A stretch of DNA of 64,000 nucleotides. Source: Calycina herbarum (Eukaryota > Ascomycota > Leotiomycetes > Helotiales > Pezizellaceae). The first letter of the stretch is position 1; every line of letters starts with the position of its first letter. This document shows positions 11,835 to 24,151 of this stretch, piece after piece. The notes below the pieces were generated by a model. The model did not search any database, was not told the origin of the DNA, and was given only the letters and a program-made list of their open reading frames with translations. The DNA lies in contig LLEY01000058.1 of the NCBI GenBank assembly GCA_001414485.1, positions 1 to 64,000 of the forward strand, written 5' to 3'. The translations under genes were made by a program, and so were the position numbers.

Positions 11835-14800
11835 GACAGCCTATACCAGAAGCACTAGTCTCGTCTAGCTAGCTTAAGCCGCGACCGCTACTACTAGTAT
11901 ACTACTATATCATAGCTCTTCTCTACTACGTATAGACAGTCCTAGTAGCAGTGGCTCTACTCCTCCTCCTCTATTATCTAGCAGTAGATACAGTAGCTGT
12001 AAAGCACCTAGTAGAATCGCTCTAGCTGCTTGTCTTACTATACCTTAGCTCGTAGTACCTAGTAGATAGCTTTAGCCCCGTTCTTAATACCACTGCCACT
12101 GCTACTGCCTTCGACAGTCTCGCTCTATACCTCCCGTAGCTCTAGTAATATATTACATCGGTTACATAGAATACTATCAGTCGTAATACAGCTAGTCGTG
12201 TCTAGATAGCCGTTTAAATGCTTAGCTAGCACCGCTCGTCGACAGCTACAACTCTTAAGATACTCTGTCAGCGCTACCTCGTCCTCTGCCTTAACTAAGT
12301 ACGCGTTAACCAGCTCTTGCCAAGGAGCAGGGAACTAGCTACTACTGCTGCCACTGCTGCTGCTACTACTACTACTTAGGAAAATGATAATTAAGTCGCT
12401 GATCTTACTAGCCCGCCCGCCTCGTCCTACCTACTATATAAAGCTAGTCAACCTATATAGCCGGCCTAGATAGATAATATAAACCACGCCTAGAATGTTA
12501 ATACCTGTCCTAAGTACCCTAGTTGCTATAATCCACCTGCTACTACTACTAGCCTACTGCTTAAGCAGCTCCTGCTTACTAGTCGCCGTAGCTTTATAAA
12601 ATAGATAATCTATCTCCTTAGCTACGCTCTCCCTATAAGTATAGCTCCGTACGTAGATAACCCCTTAGGACCCTAGTAGCAGTTATAGTCGCCGGATTAG
12701 TAGCTCAGCTGTCTCCTAGATGTCCCTCTAGCACTCGATTACCTAGTACTAGATAGTTAGCTATATCGTTAACTGCCGGTAGATCTGTATATACTTAAGT
12801 AGTAGATTAGCCTAAAGTACTAGCTTAAGCCTCGTAAGAAGCGTTGCCGTTAGATATATAAAACAGTACTATAAGTACTATAACTACTATAGCTGGTAGA
12901 GCTTAGCCTAATATAATATATTAGTAATAGTAATATAGCACTTGTTAAAAAAGACGTAAGCTAGCTACTTACTTAGCTTAAGTCCCTTGGTATAGTAGAG
13001 AAAGTCGCTCTTAACTGCTTAGTCTATACTAATAATTAGCAGCTATAGTAGTAGTACCTATTCTCGCTACTACTGCTACTCCTCGTACGTGATCTAGCAT
13101 GCTCTTACTTAACTGATTAGATCGTCTACCAAAGCTGTAAATAGTACTACTATAATCACTGTCTACTAGGACGCTATAGCTATAATAGAGAAGAATAGCA
13201 GACTCTTACTACTGCTAGTACTAAGTACGATAATCTATAGCTATTGTAGCATAGCTGTATACACTAGCTTAAGCACCTCTACCTAGCTTTAAAATCGCGG
13301 TTAAGTATCTAGTCCTAAGACCTTCTATAGTCCTTAGATTACTCTACTTAGCTCGAGCTTCTCTCGCTTAACTAGTCGTAGTAGCGGACTTCTAGAACGC
13401 TTAACTACTACTACTACTGCTACTTCCGCTCCTTTTAACTTAAGATAAAGAAATTTGTACTATACTTATAATACCTGGCTATATATACTAACTAGATCTA
13501 GCCTAAGTCGATTTAGAAACGCCTTGTCGATAACGTAGTACCCTGCTACTGTCTGTCAGCTATATACTAACTACTGAACTAGAATATACTTAAATAAGCT
13601 CTGCTTAACCTTACTATCGCTCTCCTCTACTACTACCTTATTATCCTCGTCCTTATCCTCGAGCCTCTGTCTCCAGATCCGACTTGCCTTATACAGATGC
13701 TTATTACTAATAGCAATAGCAATATGCCGCTAGCTTAAGACAGTTAGCCAGACCCTAAGATGCTTAGCCGTTGCTACTACTACTGCTACCGACAGCTGGT
13801 CTTAGAACTATGGTTTCTCCTTCTCGACTATAAATAAGAAGTCGCCCTTAGTCTTTAAGACTACTCGTATAAATAGCAGTATATAGACGAGATATTAGAT
13901 AATAATCTAGCTAAGCTAGTCGGGGAAGCAGCGGAAGACATACTCTGTCTTGCCTCGACGCTTATAGCTCTTATTATATATAGTAACTACTACTACTCGC
14001 CTATTAATAACAAAGATATTCTAACTTAAGATAATACTATTATAGACCTTAATTAAGCCGATCTCGGGACTCCTCGCTAGTTGTCCTCCTTAAATATATA
14101 TAGCTACTATAAGCTTAAGTAGAAACTGCTTCTCCTAGGCTAAGTACGCCTTATATAGTTATTCTGCCTATTTCTCCTAGCTACTACTACTACTACTACT
14201 ACTACTACTCTTAACCAGCTTCTTATTCGCTTTTAGCATCTGCTCCTATAGAAACTCCTAGCTGACCTTCTAGTGTATATTATCTAGGTAATTAAGAAAG
14301 CTATAGCCCTTTTACTAGAACTGCTGTACTGTCTCTATACTATTAACTAGCTATAGTAGTAGCACTAGCTTCACGCTCTAGCTAAAAAGCAGCTTATAGA
14401 GCAGCTCTTCTAGCTCAACTATAAGCTCCTAACATATCCCCTATACCTTAGCTATTACCACTTCCTTACTATTATAGAAGATAGTCTAGCAGTTATCTAA
14501 CTAGTAGATATTAGCCTCTAATAACTGGTTCCGGTTCTATGCCTGCCTAAATACAAGCTGTAATAAGATACTCGATACTAGTGAGAATAACTCCTTATAT
14601 AAGTAGTTCCGTCGGTACTTCTAAATACGCTCTACTACTGCTCCTACTACTGCCCCGACCTCTTTCTAACTCGGTAAGCCTAGCTCTAGCTAGCTCTGCT
14701 TAGATACTGTTACCTTAAGTATAACTAGTCGAATAATCTATATTATATATACTAGATATATTATATATTAAAATAATAGGTAGAATCGCTTAGTCTAAGG

Positions 14801-16253
14801 ATTAACACTATAGATAGCTAAGTAGTATATAACCAGCGACTTGTATAGAAACAGCTAGCTAGTGTCTTATACTAGAAGACTAATAATCAATACTATAAGT
14901 GTGTTATTAAGATGGTTCTCTACTACTACTACTATAAACCCTTCTCTAGTATCGCTATCTATGTCTTCGTCTATGCTTCTAGCTACGTCTACTACGGCCA
15001 CGGCCCCGTCTATGCTCCTTATATCGTCTGTCACTGCTACTGTCTCGACCGTAGCCACTGCCTCTTTTACCTCCTTAATATACTATAACTGTAATTCCGA
15101 AAACGTCGCCCCTGTCTCGCTCTCTTCGCCTAGTTTAGAGGCAGCTTATATAATATAGTAGAGTAATCGAGCAAACGTCTGGCTATACTAGGGAACGGTT
15201 TTCCTATAGTTCTAGAGTAGTTTAAACGGCCGCTGGCTTGCTGCCTCGTTCTTAGGCGACGCCTACCACTTAAGAATGTCCTTATACTAGCTAACGGTAG
15301 TAAGCGTGCCTAGACTCCGCTGTAGAATCCGCTTCTAGCTCTGGCAGACGCGTTCTAGTTCTAGCTTAGTAGTAGTAGCAGTGGTTATAAATCTAGCGGT
15401 CGTAACTAAGTCGTGTATTAAACCAGCTAGCACCTCCTCCTAGCCGGTGTACTATAGCTACGGATCGATTTCAGTCGCCACAGTGCTCGCTTTATACTCT
15501 TCCTCTTCCTTCTTTATCTACTCCTTAATTTTAGCCTTAATCGCCGCCCCTATATCCCTGGTATCATCGCTGCTACTGCCTCTGCCACCGCTCTAGCTGT
15601 TGTTAATATTATATAACTGTCCTGTCGCGTCTACTACCTAGTATCGCGCCCGCTTCTCTATAAACCACGTCTATAGCTGGACTGCCTAGAATAGCTGGTC
15701 GTCTAGAAGACGCTTTTTCGAATGCTTTATATTATAGTGCTTTTGTATAATACTTCAGCTGGTAGTTATATACAGACAGTCCTAGCACTAGAAGCCGTTT
15801 AGAACGAGGAGAACTAACTACGGCGAAGACTTATTCGGTAGCAGTAGAACGCTGCGGAAGTCGTACTACCACTACCACTGCTTAAGATACTACATAAGCT
15901 GCTCTCGGAATTGTAGTCTAACCTAGTACTTCCTAGATAAGTAGTTATAAATCCTATCTAGCTAGAGAGCTTGCTAGTAGCAGTGGCAGATAATCACGTG
16001 ATACTCTAAGTTGAGTATTAGCTATAGCTATACTACTTCTAGGAGTAGCAGTGGCAGTTGTATAGACTAAGTAGACATCCTAGAATTAATTTATATAGAA
16101 GAATCAAGTATAGAAAAGTATAGTTCTTAACTCGTTTACTAGACATGTTTAGAAAACGAGCTACGATACACAGACCAGCTTCTGCCTAGTGCTATAAGCG
16201 AGCCTTACTAAAAAAGCTCGTATTGTCGACAAAACGAGATATAATACCGTTAG
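11835..16253 (-). pseudogene. TLH RecQ helicase pseudogene, copy C
   Basis: Third copy, same orientation, and the closest relative of copy A along its whole length. It begins at sequence matching copy A position 3544, so it lacks only the last part of the C-terminus. The Walker A remnant lies at 13201-13223 and the degenerate DECH box at about 12920-12955 (Asn-Lys in place of Asp-Glu). The OrsD-like N-terminal region and the same 5' inverted repeat as copy A are present, and the copy ends in TACCGTTAG (16245-16253). Many in-frame TAG/TAA codons arise at CAG/CAA/TGG sites. A 98-residue plus-strand open frame at 14862-15158 is only its antisense shadow. Not functional. Confidence 0.84.
16131..16238. 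repeat. Inverted-repeat structure upstream of TLH copy C
   Basis: Same layout as copy A: CTCGTTT at 16131-16137 and AAACGAG at 16232-16238 form the outer arms, with ACGAGCT/AGCTCGT inside and the GCGAGCCTTACTAAAAAA motif between. Confidence 0.75.
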
Positions 16254-17552
16254 AAGTTATAGTATACTACTTCTTCTAGACTATTCTAACAGCTACTAGA
16301 CCTAGTAAACCCTTAGTTAAAATGCTTAGCTAAGACACTCTAGCGACACTCTTTCGTCGAAAGATATTATATTATAGCCTTCTTATCAATCTTCTTAATA
16401 GTGAAATCGCTCTATCGAGTATATAGTTGATAATATAGAGCGCTCTTAACTCGAATAATAATAGTAGAGTAGCTAATCTCGCTATTCCTACTCTCGCGTC
16501 TAGATTACTAGGCGAAACTAGTTAGTCTATATAGTCGATCGACGTAAATCACCTCTATAATCCTATTAATATTAATACTAGTTCCTAGCGCCCTAGTTAT
16601 AATAATCCAACCTCTATCTCTATCCTTCTATTACTATAGAATAGCCTCTTTATTATCAGTCTAAGCCTAGTAGAATATATAATCTAGCTCCTTACTAATA
16701 AGCTCTTCTACCTTATAGGTTCGTATATAAATCACTCTACGCTTGTCTATTCTAAGTTGCTTTGCTCTTACTATTACAATTACGACCTTAGCTAGTATTA
16801 CGTTCTTACTATCTTATACTATATATTTAATCTAGGGCTAGACGGTACTTACTTAGAAGATCTAGGTCTCTAGAAGTATTAATTAGCTACGTAGCTTCTC
16901 TTCTAGCTTAACTATTAGAGTAGCGGTTAAATAGGTAAATAGACAGTCTAAGTACTATAACTACTAGAGGTCTTAGAGTTGCGCTTAATACGAGGTATCT
17001 ATAATAGCGATATAACACTTGTTAAAGAAGAGATATACTAAGAGCTTGTCTATAACTAAGCTTTATATATAATATAAAAATACGTTACTAATAGCTCGAT
17101 TAGTACTAATAATAATAAACTACTTAGAATCCTAGCTAGAGTTCTCGTGCTTCTACTTAATATAAGTTAAGCTATAATCCTATGCTTGTTATATAAGGTC
17201 GGTTATAAGCTAGGCAAATAGAACAACGACAATTACGCTCTAAGAATAAGACATAGTAGCTAGAGAGAAGAATAGAGCTGACTTCTCTATACTAGTAGAG
17301 AGGACGATGATATTCGACTTCTACGTAGGATTATATACTAGTTCTAATACAGTAGCCTGACCTAGGGATTTAGACTAGACCTACGACCTAAAAATTCGTC
17401 GAAGTCTAATAAGAGCCTACCTAAGCGAGTCTAGCTTAACTTCGATAGCTAACGCGAGCGCTTTTTTCTTATAATAGCTAGACGTTAATTACTAACTAGC
17501 TTTATATATATACTTTCCTCCTAAGTTAACTATAGTTAACTTACTACCTATA
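16254..17552 (-). pseudogene. TLH RecQ helicase pseudogene, copy D, C-terminal half
   Basis: A more diverged helicase copy on the minus strand. Its DECH region (about 17019-17045) reads F-F-N-K-C-Y-I-A-I-I-D-T-S-Y, aligning with the same box in copies A-C. The motif V/VI region around 16470-16760 aligns with copy A 4085-4400. It breaks at 17552, where Gypsy-1a inserted; the N-terminal half resumes at 24152. The last five bases (CTATA, 17548-17552) are the target-site duplication. Confidence 0.8.
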
Positions 17553-18013
17553 TGTTACGAATCACGTGCTAGCACGTAATAAAGTGAAGTCTAGGCGACG
17601 CCTTAATAGGACGAGTACTGTTATAACCCTAGAAGAAGGGAAGGATTAAGTATAATAGAATATATAATCCTAAGAATCTTATTACAGTTATATCACGTGA
17701 CTCGGTTAGAGCAGTTAGGTGATAGAGTCTAGTTTTAAGGAGCCCTGGAAATGGAGTCGGACTCTATCTTCGGAACTTCTACTAAGAAGGACTCTAAACA
17801 TAAACGAAGGTTCTATATAAGACTAGTACGTCTACTATTAGATAGGAGCTTCGTACTTAACTTTAGTTATTAATATTATTATCTTATTTAATATCTTTAA
17901 TATAAGTAACGAGTTTACTTCTAAGTAAATAACCTAGTGTATTTATACTTCTTACTATATACTAACCTTCGAGACTTAGTTACCTTTGTTTAGTTCGTTT
18001 AAGTTTCGTTATA
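17553..18013 (+). repeat. Gypsy-1a 5' LTR
   Basis: 461-bp direct terminal repeat matching 23691-24151; begins TGTTACG and ends CGTTATA. A TATATAAGAC word near 17814 may be its TATA box. Confidence 0.95.
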
Positions 18014-18047
18014 CTTTAAGTACCTACTTAGAAGTAAGATCGCTACT

Positions 18048-21000
18048 ATGTTGGCAACCTCTTCTACTCTGAGAACTACTCTACTAAAGCTAGCTGCGGA
18101 CCCCTTAGTTGTACTAGTTACTACTCTTTATAAGGAAGTGAAGCTCTTGATTCTAAAACCGTTCGATAGCTTACTCGAGAAGCTAGCCGAGTTCTTAATA
18201 AAAGCTTCTCTCTACTTAAACTTTTATTATACTTAGTTTAGAAATAAAACTAACTAGGTTATATAGTTATCTACCTATCTTAAAGAGGTAGCTTATAATT
18301 AGTTAGAACTATACTTAGAAGACTACTAGATAAATAAAACAGTTAAAGGAAAAGTCTCTCTTTAAATATCTAAGAAGATAAGAGATTTATTTAGAAATGT
18401 TTAAGGGTTTAGAGATAGAATTAACCAGGCTTTTAAGGATATTAATATAAAGAAAAAGGTGGTTAGAGCTTTGTATATACTTAAGTAAAAGGGGTTAGCT
18501 ACTAAGTATACCTTATAATTTCAATAGTACTCTATATAGATAGAATAGAACGACGAAGTATTATGTAAACAATTCTATTAAGGGCTTAAGAATAATATAA
18601 AGAATAAACTTGCCTAAGAGGATTTTCTAGATATACTAAACAAATTAATAAATAACATAATTAAAATCGATAATCGTATCTATAAAAGGAATCTAAAGAA
18701 GAAAGGAAGTTATAGTTATTAACATAGAAAGAGTAGATAAAAAGATTATAAAGATCTTATAGAAATCGATACTACTTAGAAATCATAGGTTCTAGGGAAG
18801 GAATCTAAGAAAGAAAACTCCTAGAGAGAAGGATTATCCTAGAAAGAGCGAAATCGTTGACGTAAGTAGAACTTATATTATAACTATAGTCTTTCTAGCT
18901 ATAGAGTAAATAAGTATAGTAAGAAGAAAGACTCTAAAGGGAAACAAGCTAACGCTACTGTCTAAAAAGAAGTAGCTTTACTAGAAAAAATCGAACTTAT
19001 AGACGAAGAACTCGAGGCTAGAGGTTATAGTATATAAATTAAAACAGACGCTGTAGATATAACAGCAGATACTATATACTTATAGCTAAACGAAGGAATT
19101 AAGTTATAAGTTAGTAAGGTATAGGATACTAATGATAATAGAGATCTATTACTTAAAGAATATTATAATATATAGTCGGAAATAGATTACGAATTGCCTC
19201 TTTAAGTAGAATATAAATTACTACTATTAATAAGTTCGTTAGAGTTATCGGAATCGATATCTGACTCGTTAGAGGTAGATCTAGGAATATATAAGCCTGA
19301 ATAAGACGAAATATAGACATTTATTAGAACCTTTAAAAGAAGGAATAGATAGGTATATATAAAAAACTAGAAACCTAATTTCTAGAGCCTATATTCTACT
19401 TAAGGAATCAACTCTACTATTTTAACTACCTATAAAATAGTTTAGAATAAATAGAACAGAATAACTTTAGTAAGCCTTATTACTAGAAGGGAAACCATCG
19501 AATTTAAAGAACCTAGACTAAAATAAGCAGTATCTAGCAAGCTATCTAGTATACCTAAGATAGGAGATATTTAGATAGTCGTAGATATATAAGAAGAAAC
19601 TAGCTTATAGTAATAACAGGGTCCTAACGACTTTATAAGACGTCTTAAACCAAGTTTTTTAGATATACTACCCGATAATAGAGAGGCTATACTAGAAATA
19701 GGAGGCTAGTATACTATAGTCGCTTTAGTTAGAAAAGTTAGAGTAATATTTCAAGAGTTATAAAGTAGAAAGTTATTTAGTATAATCTTCTAGGAGATAA
19801 ACGAATATAATATAGACTAAGAAACGGAGTTAGTATAGAGAGAACTCTACTAACTAATAATTAGAGAATTAAACACTACTTCTAGAGAAAATCAACTTAT
19901 AGTAATAGTAAAGATAAGAGGAAAGGAACTCCGAGTCTTAATTAATTCTAGAGCAATAGGTAATTTCCTTTCTCTAATAGCTTAGAAGAAGCTAAACATT
20001 CTAATCAAAGGTATAAGGCTATACTGCTTAGGAGTAGTTAATAGAATAGATGTTATATACTAGGATAGAATTATTAACTAGTAAACTATTCTAATAAATA
20101 TTACTATCGAAGAACACTACTTAGATATATAATTCGATATTATTAAAATAGAGAACAAAGAAGTAATACTTAGTATACTATAGATTTAAGAACATAATCT
20201 AAATATTAACTAGAAGGCTTAGAAAATAACCTTTAGTCGATATAATTATATAGGTTTGTAATTATAACTATAAGGCTAGAACGAGGTTAGCGCTACCTCT
20301 TCTAAAACGCTAGGACACCTAGCCTAGGGTCCTCTACAGGTTAGTAGAACAGCTGATAACGAAATACCTATATAGTATAGAGAATTTAAAGCTTTGTTTA
20401 AAAACCTAGAAGACTTATAAGCTTTGCTAGAACATCGCTTATAGGATTATAAGATTAAATTAAAAGAGGATTATTATCTCTTGAAGTAGAAGCTTCGGTT
20501 ATATAACTAGAAAAGCCTATAGAGAATAGAAAGTTATATAAAAGAAGGTATTAAGAAGAGATATATTAGAAAATCTAAGTTGCTAATTACCTTAAATATA
20601 CTTATTATTAAAAAGAAAGACGATCTAGATAGAAGAGTATATATTAATTACTAAGAAGTAAATTATACTACAGTTAAGGACGCTTATCTGCTACTACTTA
20701 GCTAATACTTATAAGACAAGTTAGGCAAAGTAGTATAATTTATGAAACTAGATTAATAAAACGCTTATAGACTTATATAAATAAAAGTCGGAGACGAATA
20801 GAAGACAGCATTTGTCTTACTATTAGGCCTTTACGAATATACAGTTATACTATTTAAACTTTATAACATACTAGCTATATATTAAAGATAAAATAATAAC
20901 ATTTTAAGAGATCTTCTAAGAGTAATAGTAATCTATTACCTAGATAATATATTAATCTTCTTAGAAAAAGAAGAAGAATATAAGGAACACGTTAAAGAAG

Positions 21001-23192
21001 TTTTATAACAACTTATAAGAGTAAACTCTCGGTTAAAACTCTTAAAATATAAGTTTAGAGTAACTTAGACCCTTTTCCTAGGATAGGTATTCAGCCTAGA
21101 GAAAATAGAAATAGATCTAGCAAAGATCTAGGACGTCTTAAACTAGAAGTTACTAGAGAATATAAAAGACGTATAGTCCTTCCTTAGATTTATAAACTTT
21201 TACTATCCGTTTATCTAAGACTATGTAAAGATTGCTAAACTAATGTCGAGACTAGTTAAAAAAGCTATTAAGTTTATATAGAATAAATAGGTAGAGGATG
21301 CTTTTTAGAAAATCAAAGCGAAGTTTATAGAAGAACCTATTCTATACGATTTCGATATAAACAAGCCTAGTACGATTAAAACAGATGCCTTGGATATAGT
21401 AGTAGGAGTAGTTTACTTATAGCTAAATAATAAGGGAAAACTTATATCTGTTATATATTATTCTAAGATATTTAACCTAGTATAATAAAACTATAGCATC
21501 TTTGACAAGGAATTACTTACTATAGTATTAGCCTTAGAATACTAGAGAATCTATTTATAGTTAGTAAAATACCTAGTTATAGTTTTATCTAACTATAAGA
21601 ATCTTAAGACATTTATAACGACTAAGAAACTCACGACTAGATAATTAGCTAGATAGTTAGAGATATTAGAAGGATTTAATATTATTATTCGATATATAAA
21701 AGGAACGTTAAATACTCGAGCTAATACTCTTAGTCGGAAACCTAGATATAAGAGAGATAAAGAGTATAAAAAGATTATAATCTTAAAAACTCTTGAGAAC
21801 GGAGACTTAGTACCTACTATATACGAGATAGCGGCGATAAACGACATATAGATAGATAAGATTTAGAACATATATAAAGGTTATAATTAGTATATAAAAG
21901 AGAAACTATAGGTTCCTAGTTTATATATAAAGGAGTTTATATAGGAATACTATACGACGCCTGCTTACGGTTACTAAGGAATTCGTAGAACCCTTTAGAG
22001 GATAAGATAATACTACTATGTTAATCGGTTATCTACGATAGTTAAGGAAGTAATAGTGGAATATAATACCTATACTAGGAACAAGGCTTCCTGCTATACT
22101 TCTTATAGATAGATAAACACTACTCTAATACTATAGGTACCTTAGAAATTAATATCTATAGATTTTATTATTAAACTACTAAAATCTAAAGACCTAATAA
22201 TAGGAGTTAAATATAATACGATCCTAGTTATTATAGAACGACTTACGAAGTATATAATTCTTATAGTATATATAGAGTTAAGTATAGCTAAGGAATTAGC
22301 ATTTGTATTTCTTAGAGAAGTAGTCTTAAGATATAGACTACTAGAAGAAATACTCTTAGATAGAGACAAGCTCTTTATCTTAAAATTTTAAATCGCTCTT
22401 ATAGAACGATTAGGTGTAAAAAGAAAGCTCTCTATAGCTTTCTACTCTTAAATAAATAGAGGAAACGAACGGATAAATTAAGTAGTTAAAACATACCTTC
22501 GTTATTATATAAACTACTAGTAAGACAACTAGGTAGAGCTGCTGCTTTTAGCATAGTTTGCCTATAATAGTTTAGTAACAGAAATAACACTTGTTATACT
22601 ATTCTATGCTAATTTTAAGTATAAATTATTAGCGTATCAAGAACTACTATCTACGACCATTGACAACTAACTTACTTATATTTATATCTCGAAAATTAAG
22701 AGTCTATATAAGGAACTTATAAAAGACCTGTAATTTATAGTAGAAAGAAATGTATACTACTATAACAAACGACGTAGTTAGGAGCTAACGCTAAAAGAGG
22801 GGAATAAAGTCTACTTAGTACGAAAGAACATCAACACGAAAAGACTAAGTAATAAACTAGATTATAAAAAACTTAGACTATTTAAAATTAAACGAGTTAA
22901 GAGACCTTTAAATTATAAATTAGCGTTACTAAGGATAATAAACATCCACCTAGTATTCTATATATCCTTACTTAAACTAGCACTACTAGGAGCACTACCA
23001 GCCCTATTCATAGAAATTCAACCAGTTAATCTAAACGTCGAATATAAGGTCGAATAGATTCTTAACTATAAGATTATTAGAGGCAAGATTAAGTATTTGA
23101 TTAAATAGTTAGACTACTTATATTTAGAGAATATATAGGAACTAAAAGGTAACCTTAACTATTGTCTAAGAGAACTTCAGAAGTTCTACTAA
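18048..23192 (+). pseudogene. Gypsy-1a gag-pol polyprotein with RIP stops
   Basis: A single reading frame of 1715 codons begins with ATG at 18048, and its landmarks all stay in phase, so no net frameshift has occurred. The gag CCHC zinc knuckle (18876-18917) has all four metal ligands changed to Tyr (TGT/CAC to TAT). The protease D-S-G site reads N-S-R (19944-19952). The reverse transcriptase box reads Y-L-D-N (20937-20948). RNase H and integrase-like segments follow. A C-terminal chromodomain (23037-23192) reads VEYKVE, stop, IL..., with stops where family members have Trp (VKW and TWEP positions). The first 62 codons are open; later stops are TAG/TAA at Gln or Trp sites. Inactive chromovirus polyprotein. 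Confidence 0.93.
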
Positions 23193-23690
23193 TAAAACCC
23201 AGGGCTGCCTAGAACTCGGGACTAGGGTTAGACAGAGATATATTATTAGAAAGCACCTGTTCAACGAAAGGAGCTATCTCGAAGGCGGGAAACCAGGTAG
23301 AAGAGGACTCGGGAGGAGGACTCGGAGAAGTAATAGGGAATCGTTTACGTATAGAGCTAAAGAAAAACCGATACACGGGTTTTCAAGGCCTAGAGACAGG
23401 AATAATAAGATAGCCAGGGCTATCGCAGGACCTTTTTAACCGAATATACTTAGAACAGCGAGAGGATTTAGAAAGCTCTAGGAGGCATCGACGGGACTGT
23501 TTACGATAGAAAGAATAAGTCTTAGCTAGACGTTATACGGATTCGATCTATATAGCAAGAGCTAAACGCTCTTTTCGTTTAGTATATAAGGAGGACATAT
23601 TTACGTATAAAGGAAGGTTAACATCTTATCGACGAACATATCTGGGTTACAATTCTAGCGTAGGGACACGCTAGGCTAAGAAGGGGATAG
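23193..23690. other. Gypsy-1a 3' untranslated region
   Basis: About 500 bp between the gag-pol stop and the 3' LTR, less AT-rich than the coding part, ending in a purine tract next to the LTR. No second frame is seen. Confidence 0.7.
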
Positions 23691-24151
23691 TGTTACGAAT
23701 CACATGCTAGCACGTAATAAAGTGAAGTCTAAGCGACGCCCTAATAGAACGAGCACTGTTGTAACCCTAGAAGAAGAGAAGGATTAAGTATAATAAGATA
23801 TATAATCCTGAGGATCTTATTACAGTTATATCACGTGACTCGGTTAGAGTAGTTAGGTGATAGAGTCCAGTTTTAAGAAGCCCTGGAAATGGAGTCGGAC
23901 TCTATCTTCGGGACTCCTGCTAAGAAGGACTCTAAATATGAACGAAGGTTCTATATAAGACTAGCACGTCTGCTATTAGATAGGAGCTTCGTGCTTAACT
24001 TTAGTTATTAATATTATTATCTTATTTAACATCTTTGATATAAGTAACGAGTTCACTTCTAAGTAAACAACCCGGCGCATTTATACTTCTTACTATATAC
24101 TAACCTTCGAGACTTAGTTACCTTTGTTTAGTTCGTTTGAGTTTCGTTATA
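23691..24151 (+). repeat. Gypsy-1a 3' LTR
   Basis: 461-bp copy of 17553-18013, followed by the target duplication CTATA at 24152-24156. Confidence 0.95.

Larger units (their letters stand above)
17553..24151 (+). mobile_element. Ty3/Gypsy chromovirus LTR retrotransposon, Gypsy-1a (complete, RIP-inactivated)
   Basis: Two 461-bp LTRs (17553-18013 and 23691-24151) begin TGTTACGAATCAC and end GTTATA. They are flanked by the direct 5-bp duplication CTATA (17548-17552 and 24152-24156), which fits integrase-mediated insertion into TLH copy D. A purine tract (AAGAAGGGGATAG) precedes the 3' LTR. The internal part carries one long gag-pol frame ending in a chromodomain. The two LTRs differ mainly by transitions. 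Mutation of both LTRs and the coding part means the element cannot move by itself. Confidence 0.96.

Noticed and set aside
21593..22369. Minus-strand frames of 75-84 codons in Gypsy-1a
   Set aside because: Antisense to the gag-pol frame; they arise because TAG/TAA-rich RIP sequence leaves few stops on the other strand.
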